From CAJQQY01 sp964352225 (GTDB taxonomy: Bacteria > Bacteroidota > Bacteroidia > Chitinophagales > Saprospiraceae), in the NCBI GenBank assembly GCA_964352225.1, contig CAYGRM010000036.1, forward strand, positions 1 to 28,698: a DNA stretch of 28,698 bases, written 5' to 3'. The notes below the pieces were generated by a model. The model saw only the letters and a program-made list of their open reading frames with translations, had not been told where the DNA came from and ran no database searches. Every line of letters begins with the position of its first letter. Position 1 is the stretch's first letter. The position numbers and the translations under genes were made by a program. This document shows positions 14,981-23,430 of the stretch, in pieces.

Positions 14981-17812
14981 ATGAAAAAAAATTACCTTTT
15001 TACCCTTCTTTTTCTATTATTTTCATTTTCTCTTTTTTCTCAAAATTCACTTACTGGAGTTTTGACCGATGCTGATACGGGGGAGGAATTAATAGGAGTA
15101 AATATTATTTATTCAGACGGAGGAACTACTTCTGAATTTGATGGAAGCTATGTTTTAGATTTACCAAGAGGAAATCATGAAGTTACTTTTTCATATGTAG
15201 GTTATCAATCTGTGACTAAAAAAGTAAAAATGGAATCTGAGCCAGTTCGATTGGATTTGGAAATGAGTTCAGGTGAAATATTGACTGAGGTAAGTGTAAC
15301 TGCTGATATTGCCATAGAGAGAAAAACACCGGTGGCTTTCTCCAATATTCCTACGATTAAGTTGGAAGAGGAATTAGCAGCACAAGATATTCCTATGATT
15401 TTAAATTCTACCCCCGGAGCTTACGCAACTGCTTCAGGAGGAGGAGATGGTGATGCAAGAATTACGATTCGAGGATTTAGTCAGCGAAATGTTGCCGTTA
15501 TGCTTGATGGGATTCCTGTAAACGATATGGAGAACGGCCAAGTTTATTGGTCCAATTGGTTTGGATTAGATTTGGTTACCAAAACGATGCAAGTTCAAAG
15601 AGGATTAGGTGCCTCTAAATTGTCTATTCCGTCTGTAGGAGGTACAATTAATATTTTGACCAAAGGAATAAATTCCAAACGAGGAGGAAGTGTCAGGCAG
15701 GAAATAGGTAATAATGGATATACTAGAAGTACGATTGGATTAACTACTGGTCGATTAAAAAATGGATGGGGAATTTCTTTAGCAGGTTCTTACAAAGAAG
15801 GTGATGGATGGGTAGATGGTACTTTTACCCAAGGTTTCTTTTATTACTTAAGAGTGGATAAGCAATTTGGAAAACATCTATTCAGTTTTTCAGGATTTGG
15901 TGCTCCGCAGGAACACGGGCAAAGACCATTTACCCAAAATATTGCGAAATATGATGCTGAAACGGCCTTAGAACTAGGAATACCTCAGGATAAAATTACT
16001 TCATTGGCAAATCTTGGAGATAATGGTTTAAGATATAATGAATACGCTGGAATTTTAAATGGTCGAAAAACTAACTCTAGTATCAATTACTATCATAAAC
16101 CTCAATTTAGTGGAAGACATTCGGTGCAAGTAAATGAAAAATTATTTCTTTCTAATGTTGCTTATTTGTCTATTGGAAATGGAGGTGGAGCGAGAGTGAA
16201 TAAAAGAATATATGATGAAAATGGACAAATGGATTTGACACAAATGTATACTGATAATACCACTTCTACTATTTTCAAAGAAGATGGGTTTGCTGAATTT
16301 TTTCTAAGATCAAGTGTTAATAATCATTTTTGGTTTGGAGCTCTATCAACTTTTAAATATAACTTGAGCGATGATTTTACCCTTTCGGGTGGTTTGGATG
16401 CTCGTCAATATCGAGGAGAACATTATCGAACAGCTTATGATATGTTAGGAGCGGAGTTCATTTATGGAGATAGAAATGAGCGAATTTTGAATAGTACAAC
16501 TAAACTGAGAACAGGCGATAAATATAGTTATCATTATGATAGTTTTGTTAGATGGGGAGGTATTTTTGGTTTATTGGAATATTCTAAAAATAAATTAAGT
16601 GCCTTCATTAATCTTTCTGCTGCTACCACAGGGTACAAACAAGTCGATTACTTGTGGAATAAAGAGATCACCATCAATGGAGAAAAACAACTAGTTGGGC
16701 ATTACGATGTACAAGGGTTATCTACCATTCCTGAACGAGTGGCAATAGATGGCGATATCATGTATACGGTTGATTCTCCTTCAAAAGAATCATTGGCTTA
16801 TGCAGAGGCAAACGGTTTGACGGTAGATTCAACTTCTGCTCAAAATCAAACCATTGATTACATATGGAAACCAACCTTTACGATCAAAACGGGAGCCTCT
16901 TATAATTTAGATGATAACCATAGTTTTTTTGGGAATCTTGGATATTTTTCAAGAGCACCAAGATATACTAATGTGATAGGTAGAGTCTATACAAATAGAA
17001 ATGAGATAGAAGATGACGATGGCAACGTGATCGGAGTAAATGAGCAAGAAGGTAGAATAGTAGAGGTTGCTAACACAGAAAATGAAAAAGTTTATGCGGT
17101 AGAGTTGGGATATGGATTTAAGAGTAGCATTTTTTCAGCAAACTTGAATGCATATTATACGGTTTGGGATAATAAACCCTTAGATAGATTACCTGTAGTA
17201 AACGAAATTGAGGGCGAAGAAGATTCTCCAAGGATTCCAGTAAATATTTCTGGAGTTGCAGCTTTGCACCAAGGGGTTGAATTGGATTTTGCTTTTAGGC
17301 TAAATAAAAAATTGACCATTGAAGGTTTAGCTTCTATCGGAGATTGGATTTGGAATTCAGATGCTGTTGCACTTCTCCCAAATGGAGGAACTTATCAGTT
17401 TGATGCAACTGGAGTTCATGTTGGAGATGCTGCACAAACTCAATTTGGAGGAATGTTTAGAGTAGAACCAATTAAAGGTTTATACTTTAAATTGAGAGGA
17501 ACTTATTTCGGAAATAATTACGCAAGTTTTGATCCTGAAACCCTTCAAGATGATAATGCAAGAAGAGAATCTTGGAAAATGCCTAATTACTATTTATTTG
17601 ATTATCATATGGGCTACAGCAGGAAGATCAGAGGTATGAATGTAAGTTTACGATTTAATGTTTTGAATATCTTAGATGCAAAATACATAAGTGATGCTCG
17701 AAACAACGATACCTTTGTAGAATCCTTTGATGGAGGATTTAATGCAAGATCTGCCTCTGCTCACTTTGGACAAGGTCGACGATGGAATACTAGTTTAACA
17801 GTTTCTTTTTAA
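14981..17812 (+). CDS. TonB-dependent receptor with CarboxypepD_reg domain
   Basis: Outer membrane active transporter of 943 residues. A signal peptide (ending LFSQ) precedes a carboxypeptidase-regulatory-like beta-sandwich (residues about 21-100, starting SLTGVLTDADTGEELIGVNI and ending VGYQSVTKKVKM). The plug domain follows (about 115-235: DIPMILNSTPGAYATASGGG, ITIRGFSQRNVAVMLDGIPVND, GGTINILTKG). The rest is a 22-strand-type barrel ending in SLTVSF with the C-terminal Phe typical of outer membrane barrels. No SusD-like partner gene is adjacent, so it is not a standard glycan (PUL) pair. Its substrate is unknown. Between two T9SS proteins with nuclease-associated domains, uptake of a breakdown product is an attractive inference. 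Confidence 0.92.
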   Translation: MKKNYLFTLLFLLFSFSLFSQNSLTGVLTDADTGEELIGVNIIYSDGGTTSEFDGSYVLDLPRGNHEVTFSYVGYQSVTKKVKMESEPVRLDLEMSSGEILTEVSVTADIAIERKTPVAFSNIPTIKLEEELAAQDIPMILNSTPGAYATASGGGDGDARITIRGFSQRNVAVMLDGIPVNDMENGQVYWSNWFGLDLVTKTMQVQRGLGASKLSIPSVGGTINILTKGINSKRGGSVRQEIGNNGYTRSTIGLTTGRLKNGWGISLAGSYKEGDGWVDGTFTQGFFYYLRVDKQFGKHLFSFSGFGAPQEHGQRPFTQNIAKYDAETALELGIPQDKITSLANLGDNGLRYNEYAGILNGRKTNSSINYYHKPQFSGRHSVQVNEKLFLSNVAYLSIGNGGGARVNKRIYDENGQMDLTQMYTDNTTSTIFKEDGFAEFFLRSSVNNHFWFGALSTFKYNLSDDFTLSGGLDARQYRGEHYRTAYDMLGAEFIYGDRNERILNSTTKLRTGDKYSYHYDSFVRWGGIFGLLEYSKNKLSAFINLSAATTGYKQVDYLWNKEITINGEKQLVGHYDVQGLSTIPERVAIDGDIMYTVDSPSKESLAYAEANGLTVDSTSAQNQTIDYIWKPTFTIKTGASYNLDDNHSFFGNLGYFSRAPRYTNVIGRVYTNRNEIEDDDGNVIGVNEQEGRIVEVANTENEKVYAVELGYGFKSSIFSANLNAYYTVWDNKPLDRLPVVNEIEGEEDSPRIPVNISGVAALHQGVELDFAFRLNKKLTIEGLASIGDWIWNSDAVALLPNGGTYQFDATGVHVGDAAQTQFGGMFRVEPIKGLYFKLRGTYFGNNYASFDPETLQDDNARRESWKMPNYYLFDYHMGYSRKIRGMNVSLRFNVLNILDAKYISDARNNDTFVESFDGGFNARSASAHFGQGRRWNTSLTVSF

Positions 17813-17831
17813 AAAAATAAATTCTAATTGA

Positions 17832-17853
17832 GAAATGACTTTTGAGTCATTTC
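17832..17853 (+). repeat. Intercistronic hairpin
   Basis: GAAATGACT (17832-17840) and AGTCATTTC (17845-17853) are exact complements with a TTTG loop. It sits in the 68-nt gap between the TonB receptor and PLD genes. There is no T-run after it, so it is more likely an mRNA-stabilising or weakly attenuating stem than a terminator. Confidence 0.6.
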
Positions 17854-17880
17854 CCATTCTAATAAAAAATAAAATAAAAT

Positions 17881-20064
17881 ATGAGAAAAATATTTGCAAT
17901 TACATTGTTATTATTTTTTCAAATTACTTCTCAATTCGGCCAAGCTGACATTGCAGAAGCTAGAACCTACGCTGAAGGATTTGGAGTGACTGTAACCGGA
18001 ATAGTAACTAATGATGCTGAGTTAGGTCCTATTCGATATATCCAAGATGCAAGTGCTGGAATACCTTTTTATGATCCAGCCATTGCTGATCTTTTAAATC
18101 CTGGAGATGAAGTAACGGTAACAGGTGAGATTGGTTTTTTTAATGGATTAATTCAAGTGGTAAGTGTGGTGAGTCATACGATTAATTCTACAGGAAATCC
18201 TTTGCCAACTCCTCAAGTTGTTACTCCTAATCAATTAGATGGAACAACAGAAGCTGAACTGGTGACCATCAATAATGTAGTATTTACTGATGGTGGTAGT
18301 GGTTCGCAGTTTACAGGAAACACTACTTTTGGTTTTACCTCAAATGGAGAAGCTGCGGTAATTTATGTGCGAACAGGAAGTCCATTAGTTGGTTTTACTA
18401 TTCCTGAAACTCCTATAAATTTGACTGGAATCGTTTCTCAGTTCAATGGAACTTATCAAGTTTTAGCACGAACGGAAGCTGATTTTGATGGAAAATTTAT
18501 TGATAATATCAAGCAAACAAATATCACAACTTCCGGTTTTGATATTTCTTGGGAGTCTAATTTCGCTGGAAGTTCTAATTTGAAATATGGAACCGATCCT
18601 GCTAATTTAACTCAAGAAATTAATAATCCTGGATCTACTACTTCACATGCTATTTCTTTGACTGGTTTGGATGCAACCACTTTTTATTATGTTCAAGTCA
18701 ATACCGAAAATGGAATAGATGCGGCACAAAGTGCTATTCGAGTTTTTTCTACAGAGTCTAATTCTACCGGTGAAATGAAAATCTATTTCAATCGCGCCGT
18801 TGATAATTCATTCTCAACAGGAGTGGATGCAATTTATAAACCAGGCAGTCAAATTGTATCTGAGATAAGAGATTATATTAATAATGCTCAAAGTACGATT
18901 GATGTAGCGGTCTATAATATCAACGATTTATCAATAGTTGTTGCTTTAAACGATGCGGTTGCTCGAGGGGTAATTGTACGATATATAGCGAATAGTGGAA
19001 CCACAAATAGTGCCTTGGATGAAAGTATCGTACCGGTTAACTTTCCAGATATTAGATTGAATGGCTCTGCTTTGATGCATAATAAATTTATGATTGTGGA
19101 TAGAGATTCAGAGGATAACTCTTGGGTAATGTCAGGTTCTATGAATTGGACAAATAATAATATCAATGATGATTTTAACAATATCCTATTTATCCAAGAT
19201 CAGGCATTGGCTAAATCTTACACCCTAGAATTTAATGAAATGTGGGGAGGAGACGGACCAACTCCAAATATTTTTTCTATCCTGATCGGTGATCAGAAAA
19301 AAGATAATACACCACACAATTTTATTATTGGCGGAGACCTTGTCGAAAGTTATTTTTCGCCTTCGGATAATACCACCAATGCAATTGCTGGTAGCCTTTT
19401 GTCTGCTGAAAACGATATTCAGTTCGCTGTATTATCATTTACAATGAATGACATGCGTGATGCTTTAATTGATCGAAATAACAATGGTGTTTTTGTTCGT
19501 GGATTGATCGAAAGTATTAATGATTTAGGAGGAGACTACGATGCTTTGGTTGCTGCGGGAGTAAATGTAAAAGCACACCCAGAGACCTATGATATTCATC
19601 ATAAATATGCAATCGTTGATGCCAATGATACTTCTTCTGATCCTCAAGTAGTGACAGGTTCGCACAACTGGTCAGCAGGTGCAGAAAGTTCAAATGACGA
19701 AAATACGTTGATTATTCATAGTCCAATTGTGGCCAACATTTTCCTACAAGAATTTGAGGCACGATGGGATGGATTGTTGGAAAGTGTAAAAGGAGTGAAA
19801 TCGATTCCAGGTTTTGAGGTTCAAATTTTACCAAACCCAGTTCAAGATATTGCGACCATTCAAATGGATATGGAAAAAACTAACGATGTGGTAATGACAC
19901 TTTGGACTATGGATGGACAGCAATTACAATCTCGAATTTTGAGAAAAGTAAATGGAAAAGAATTTGAAGAAATCAATGTTGCTTATTACCCAAGTGGAAA
20001 TTATATTTTGAGTTTCCAAATCGGAAATGCCATCACGGCAAAGCAGTTGATTATTCAAAAATAA
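17881..20064 (+). CDS. Secreted phospholipase D-like (HKD) protein with OB-fold modules and T9SS signal
   Basis: The 727-residue exported protein has, in order, a signal peptide (to about residue 21) and two OB-fold-like modules. Module 1 is FGVTVTGIVTNDAELGPIRYIQD to GEIGFFNGLIQV, about 34-100; module 2 runs to about 205. A fibronectin type III-like domain (about 212-295) follows, then two PLD domains and a C-terminal T9SS type A sorting domain (about 645-727, VQILPNPVQDIATIQ to QLIIQK). Both HxKxxxxD catalytic motifs are intact: H400/K402/D407 in HNKFMIVD, and H573/K575/D580 in HHKYAIVD, each followed by a G-S-x-N-W block. The enzyme should cut phosphodiesters. The OB-fold-like modules make nucleic acid a more likely target than phospholipid, but this is inference. 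Last gene of the block, ending at a bidirectional terminator. Confidence 0.9.
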   Translation: MRKIFAITLLLFFQITSQFGQADIAEARTYAEGFGVTVTGIVTNDAELGPIRYIQDASAGIPFYDPAIADLLNPGDEVTVTGEIGFFNGLIQVVSVVSHTINSTGNPLPTPQVVTPNQLDGTTEAELVTINNVVFTDGGSGSQFTGNTTFGFTSNGEAAVIYVRTGSPLVGFTIPETPINLTGIVSQFNGTYQVLARTEADFDGKFIDNIKQTNITTSGFDISWESNFAGSSNLKYGTDPANLTQEINNPGSTTSHAISLTGLDATTFYYVQVNTENGIDAAQSAIRVFSTESNSTGEMKIYFNRAVDNSFSTGVDAIYKPGSQIVSEIRDYINNAQSTIDVAVYNINDLSIVVALNDAVARGVIVRYIANSGTTNSALDESIVPVNFPDIRLNGSALMHNKFMIVDRDSEDNSWVMSGSMNWTNNNINDDFNNILFIQDQALAKSYTLEFNEMWGGDGPTPNIFSILIGDQKKDNTPHNFIIGGDLVESYFSPSDNTTNAIAGSLLSAENDIQFAVLSFTMNDMRDALIDRNNNGVFVRGLIESINDLGGDYDALVAAGVNVKAHPETYDIHHKYAIVDANDTSSDPQVVTGSHNWSAGAESSNDENTLIIHSPIVANIFLQEFEARWDGLLESVKGVKSIPGFEVQILPNPVQDIATIQMDMEKTNDVVMTLWTMDGQQLQSRILRKVNGKEFEEINVAYYPSGNYILSFQIGNAITAKQLIIQK

Positions 20065-20081
20065 CCTTCGCCTAAAAATAG

Positions 20082-20118
20082 AAAAGGTCGTACCGAAGTA
20101 TTCAGTACGACCTTTTTT
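20082..20118. terminator. Bidirectional intrinsic terminator
   Basis: AAAAGGTCGTAC (20082-20093) pairs with GTACGACCTTTT (20105-20116), and GAA/TTC can pair further inside the loop. T20113-20118 follows on the plus strand and an A tract precedes on the other. It separates the convergent PLD and membrane-protein genes; its T-run reaches the stop codon of the minus-strand gene. Confidence 0.9.
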
Positions 20119-21457
20119 ATTTCCCTTCAAAAATAAATGGGATTTCAGTCTCCCTCATTTCCCCTTCACTATTTTTGTAATGAGATTTGATCTTTAAAAT
20201 GTTTTCCATAGGCTGGCAATTTTCCGTTGAAATATATGTGAGAAATCCAGCTTGTCCATTGATTGAAATATGATGCCAGTAGTATTTTAAATTCTGTTGC
20301 AATGAATCATTCAAAGAAATTTCAAAATATTTTTTAGCACAGTCAACTTTGAATTTTGTTGATGCTGATTTTCTTTCAGTTACCGTCATCTCATTATCTT
20401 TGACAAATTCTCCACATAGCTCATCAGCAAATTTTTGTTCTCGCTTAAACCATGGAATAAATAATTTAACCACTTTCCCTTCAATTATATCAGCTTGAAT
20501 AAATGGAGTTAGTAAGGTTGGGTTTTCTGGGAAAAGGTTTTCATATTTCGAGGATTTTAGGTGATATGAGTTTGTTCGATTATTAAAGAAATTTTCCTGC
20601 TGAAAATAGTAAATATTACTTTGAGTCAAAAGGGGGAAAACCAATAATGTTGCGAAAACAACAGAGAAGATGCCAGCAAAAGCATTTAAAGAAAAGAATG
20701 ACTTGCTTTTGGAATTAGTCATAAATATCATGGAAATATAACTAATCGGCTTCAATGCAAATAAATAAACAATTCTACCTATAATTTGAGCAAACGGATA
20801 TTGGATTTTTTTAACCCACTCTTTTTCTCTTAGCTTTTTTGAATTTAAAAAACTCCCAAATACTGAAAGAGAAAAGAATATTCCTCCAAGAACTATTACT
20901 ATGTTCAAAATATTCAGAGAAGGTATTATGAAGTTAATTATTGTCGCAATTATTAAAATCAAGGCAATTGTGATACTTATCATAACCATCACAATTGCGG
21001 TAGCAGCACTACCTGCAAATATGCTACTACAAAGATCATCTAAGCTTTTATTGAACTCATTGACATCAGGATAATCCTTCAGAAATTTTTGCATATAATC
21101 TTTGGAAAAAAGCTCTTGATCTAGATTAATCCCATTTGGAAAAACGGAAACTAGTCCTAACATTCCTATCCAAAGTGCTCTTAAGATTAGATGGGCAATA
21201 AAACTAAATATCAAGATAGCGGCAGCAAAGAAGGGATATATAAATAGGAAAAAGAAAATTTCCATATACTCCTCTGAGAAATTGATCAGACAATAGTCCA
21301 CTAATCCATTGAGAAACTCAGGTAATTGTAAGGAACCAAAAATAGCCAATCCTGAGATAACTAATTCTGCTTGCCAACTCTGTGTCTCAAGCGCCCGTAA
21401 CCATTTTGGTTTTTTCTTAAGTGACGTAGTAGCTTCGATCTTTTCTTTATCTTCCAT
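20117..21457 (-). CDS. Hypothetical multi-spanning membrane protein
   Basis: The 446-residue protein has a charged N-terminus (MEDKEKIEATTSLKKKP), then LRALETQSWQAELVISGLAIFGSLQLP leading into the first hydrophobic segment. About six transmembrane segments follow (near residues 70-95, 98-120, 150-170, 175-205, 215-240 and 265-290). The last ~150 residues are hydrophilic with several Cys and strand-like blocks, and probably form an extracytoplasmic domain. I do not recognise a named family or any catalytic motif. It has no operon partner on its strand: the neighbours on both sides point the other way. Function unknown; a membrane protein with a large soluble C-terminal domain is well supported. 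Confidence 0.8.
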   Translation of the reverse strand: MEDKEKIEATTSLKKKPKWLRALETQSWQAELVISGLAIFGSLQLPEFLNGLVDYCLINFSEEYMEIFFFLFIYPFFAAAILIFSFIAHLILRALWIGMLGLVSVFPNGINLDQELFSKDYMQKFLKDYPDVNEFNKSLDDLCSSIFAGSAATAIVMVMISITIALILIIATIINFIIPSLNILNIVIVLGGIFFSLSVFGSFLNSKKLREKEWVKKIQYPFAQIIGRIVYLFALKPISYISMIFMTNSKSKSFFSLNAFAGIFSVVFATLLVFPLLTQSNIYYFQQENFFNNRTNSYHLKSSKYENLFPENPTLLTPFIQADIIEGKVVKLFIPWFKREQKFADELCGEFVKDNEMTVTERKSASTKFKVDCAKKYFEISLNDSLQQNLKYYWHHISINGQAGFLTYISTENCQPMENILKIKSHYKNSEGEMRETEIPFIFEGK

Positions 21458-21548
21458 GCTTTTAATTTTTGTAAATATAGAGAACTAATTAATAATTTGG
21501 AACTTCTTTTTTGTGAAAAAAAAACTACAAAACAGACTCTCTTCTTTT

Positions 21549-21578
21549 TTTGTCGGATGCCGATATTGATTAGCTTTG
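21549..21578 (+). promoter_or_regulatory. Bacteroidota-type promoter of the GNAT-arcA block
   Basis: TTTG at 21549-21552 (at the end of a T run) and a perfect TAGCTTTG at 21571-21578 are separated by 18 nt. The start point would be near 21584, leaving a leader of under 20 nt before the GNAT ATG at 21602. Confidence 0.7.
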
Positions 21579-21601
21579 TACCAGAATCTTAAACTATATT
21601 T

Positions 21602-22045
21602 ATGAAAATTATTCAAGCAGATACCTCTCATATCGATCAAGTTGTAGATTTATTTGATGCTTATCGAGTTTGGTATCGAAAAGAATCCAATAAATCCAGC
21701 GCAAAGAATTTTTTATTACAAAGAATGAAAAATGGAGAGTCCATTATTTATGCTTGCGAAGATGAAAAAGGGCAGCTAATAGGCTTTACTCAATTGTACC
21801 CAATTTTCTCTTCTACACGTATGAAAAGAATGTGGTTGTTAAATGATCTATTTGTAGATCCTAATTTTAGAGGAAAAGGAATTTCTAAAATGCTCATCAA
21901 TCAAGCTAAAGATTTATGTAAAAAAACGAATGCTTGTGGAGTTCTCCTGGAGACGGAAAAGACCAATGATATTGGTAATAAATTATATCCTGCAATAGGG
22001 TTTGAATTGGAAGAAAACAATTTTTATTATTGGAATAATTCATAA
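21602..22045 (+). CDS. GNAT family N-acetyltransferase
   Basis: A 147-residue single-domain cytoplasmic acetyltransferase that would transfer an acetyl group from acetyl-CoA. The central beta4-alpha3 acetyl-CoA pyrophosphate loop is seen as LFVDPNFRGKGISKMLINQAK (about residues 82-102), with the R/Q-x-x-G-x-G/A pattern as RGKGIS. The family-like start (IIQADTSHIDQVVDLFDAYRVWYRKE) and end (GNKLYPAIGFELEENNFYYW) are also present. Acceptor substrate is not predictable from the sequence. It lies 36 nt ahead of the arginine deiminase gene and shares its promoter, which would fit an amino acid or polyamine substrate, but this link is only positional. Confidence 0.87.
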   Translation: MKIIQADTSHIDQVVDLFDAYRVWYRKESNKSSAKNFLLQRMKNGESIIYACEDEKGQLIGFTQLYPIFSSTRMKRMWLLNDLFVDPNFRGKGISKMLINQAKDLCKKTNACGVLLETEKTNDIGNKLYPAIGFELEENNFYYWNNS

Positions 22046-22081
22046 ATAACTAAAAATAAAACTAGCCAAATAAATTAAAAT

Positions 22082-23338
22082 ATGAGTAAAATTTATGTGT
22101 CCTCTGAAATAGGACAATTAAAAAGAGTGATCGTACATCGCCCGGATGAGGGCATCCAACGAATTTCACCTAAGCGGTCGGATGAATTATTATTCGATGA
22201 TATTGTGTACTTACCGCAAATGCAAGAAGAACATGATGTTTTTACCAAAATTCTTAAAGCATTTTTGGGAGATGAAAATGTTCTAGAAACTCAACAATTA
22301 ATTTTTGAAGCCCTCGAAAATGATCAAGATGGAAAAAGTGAAATCATCGATATGATTATTGATTTTGAAGAGTTGCCGCTGAGTTTTAAGGATAAATTGT
22401 CTGAGATGCCAAATGATCATTTGGCTGAGGTCTTGATCACAGGTTTTGATCATAAAAATGACCATATTCATATTCATCCAATTCCTAATTTTATTTTCAC
22501 CAGAGATATTGCTATCACGGTTAATGATCATGTCATTATTACAAAAGCAGCTAAAACGGCTCGTGCGCGTGAGAATCTTTTAACAAGATTTATTTTTTGG
22601 TGTCATCCCATTTTTGAGGAGTTAAAAAAAGATAATCGAATCATTAATTTGAATAATAGGGAAATATTTCCTCCTTCCAAAAGAGGAGAATCTGTTTCGA
22701 TTGAAGGAGGTGATGTGATGATAATAAATGAGGATTATCTCATGGTAGGATGTAGTGAGAGAACAACTCAACATGCCGTTCATTCTCTTCGAGATATTTT
22801 GTTCGAAAGAGGAGTAGTAAAAAATGTGGTTCAAGTGAACATCCCAAATGATCGTACTTGTATGCACATCGATACTATTTTTACTCAAATAGATAATGGT
22901 CATGTAGCTGCATTTAAGCCGATTGTAGTGGATGGAATGAGTTCAAATGTAGAGGTGCATAAAATCAATGGTATAAGTAAGTTTTACAGTTCGGTTAAAG
23001 AGTTTTTTCTCAATGAAATTAACCCAAACATGAAGTTTATTTTAAGTGGAAAAGGGGAGTCTCCTTATCAAGAAAGAGAGCAATGGACGGATGGATGTAA
23101 TTTGGTTTCGATAAAACCAGGTGTAGCCCTAACTTATGATCGAAATATTAAAACTAATGAAGCATTTGAGGAAGAAGGATTCAAAATCATCCATGCAAAT
23201 GTATTGTTAGAAAAATTTAAATCTGGAGAATTAAAACCTTCAGAAATTGAGAATACAATTATTACCTTGCCCTCCAATGAATTATCGAGAGCAAGAGGTG
23301 GGTCGCATTGTATGACTTGCCCGATTGAAAGAAGCTAA
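22082..23338 (+). CDS. arcA: Arginine deiminase
   Basis: Hydrolyses L-arginine to citrulline and ammonia in the cytoplasm, the first step of the arginine deiminase pathway. The 418-residue guanidino-group modifying enzyme has all the expected active-site blocks: FTRD (residues 139-142), EGGD (208-211), MHIDT with H262 and D264, and the catalytic Cys at C410 in GGSHCMTCP near the C-terminus. The opening (IGQLKRVIVHRPDEGIQRISP) is typical of the family. Length is slightly above that of classical ArcA. No ornithine carbamoyltransferase, carbamate kinase or antiporter gene is in the window, so energy generation through the full pathway is not shown here. Related deiminases (agmatine, peptidyl-arginine) are less likely given the FTRD/EGGD/HCMTCP set. 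Confidence 0.9.
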   Translation: MSKIYVSSEIGQLKRVIVHRPDEGIQRISPKRSDELLFDDIVYLPQMQEEHDVFTKILKAFLGDENVLETQQLIFEALENDQDGKSEIIDMIIDFEELPLSFKDKLSEMPNDHLAEVLITGFDHKNDHIHIHPIPNFIFTRDIAITVNDHVIITKAAKTARARENLLTRFIFWCHPIFEELKKDNRIINLNNREIFPPSKRGESVSIEGGDVMIINEDYLMVGCSERTTQHAVHSLRDILFERGVVKNVVQVNIPNDRTCMHIDTIFTQIDNGHVAAFKPIVVDGMSSNVEVHKINGISKFYSSVKEFFLNEINPNMKFILSGKGESPYQEREQWTDGCNLVSIKPGVALTYDRNIKTNEAFEEEGFKIIHANVLLEKFKSGELKPSEIENTIITLPSNELSRARGGSHCMTCPIERS

Positions 23339-23342
23339 TAAT

Positions 23343-23415
23343 ATGAGTGATGAACTATGAGTGATAAGTGATGAGTTTCTCTCGTCAAACTCATCACTCA
23401 TAGTTCATCACTCAT
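23343..23415. repeat. Heptamer-based long inverted repeat
   Basis: The left arm 23343-23378 and right arm 23387-23415 form a 29-bp perfect stem around an 8-nt loop (CTCTCGTC). The left arm carries one extra heptamer, AAGTGAT, directly after GAGTGAT, which would bulge out. The arms are built of GAGTGAT/GATGAG-like units (ATGAGTGATGAACTATGAGT at the start). It fills nearly all of the 92-nt gap between arcA and the thioesterase gene. No T-run follows, so it is not a standard terminator. Confidence 0.9.
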
Positions 23416-23430
23416 CACTAAAAAATACCA

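Noticed and set aside
14981..17812. SusC/SusD polysaccharide utilisation locus
   Set aside because: No SusD-like gene, glycoside hydrolase or sensor is adjacent to the TonB-dependent receptor.
23343..23415. CRISPR-like or terminator reading of the repeat
   Set aside because: There are no spacers of even length between direct repeats, and no T-run follows the stem.
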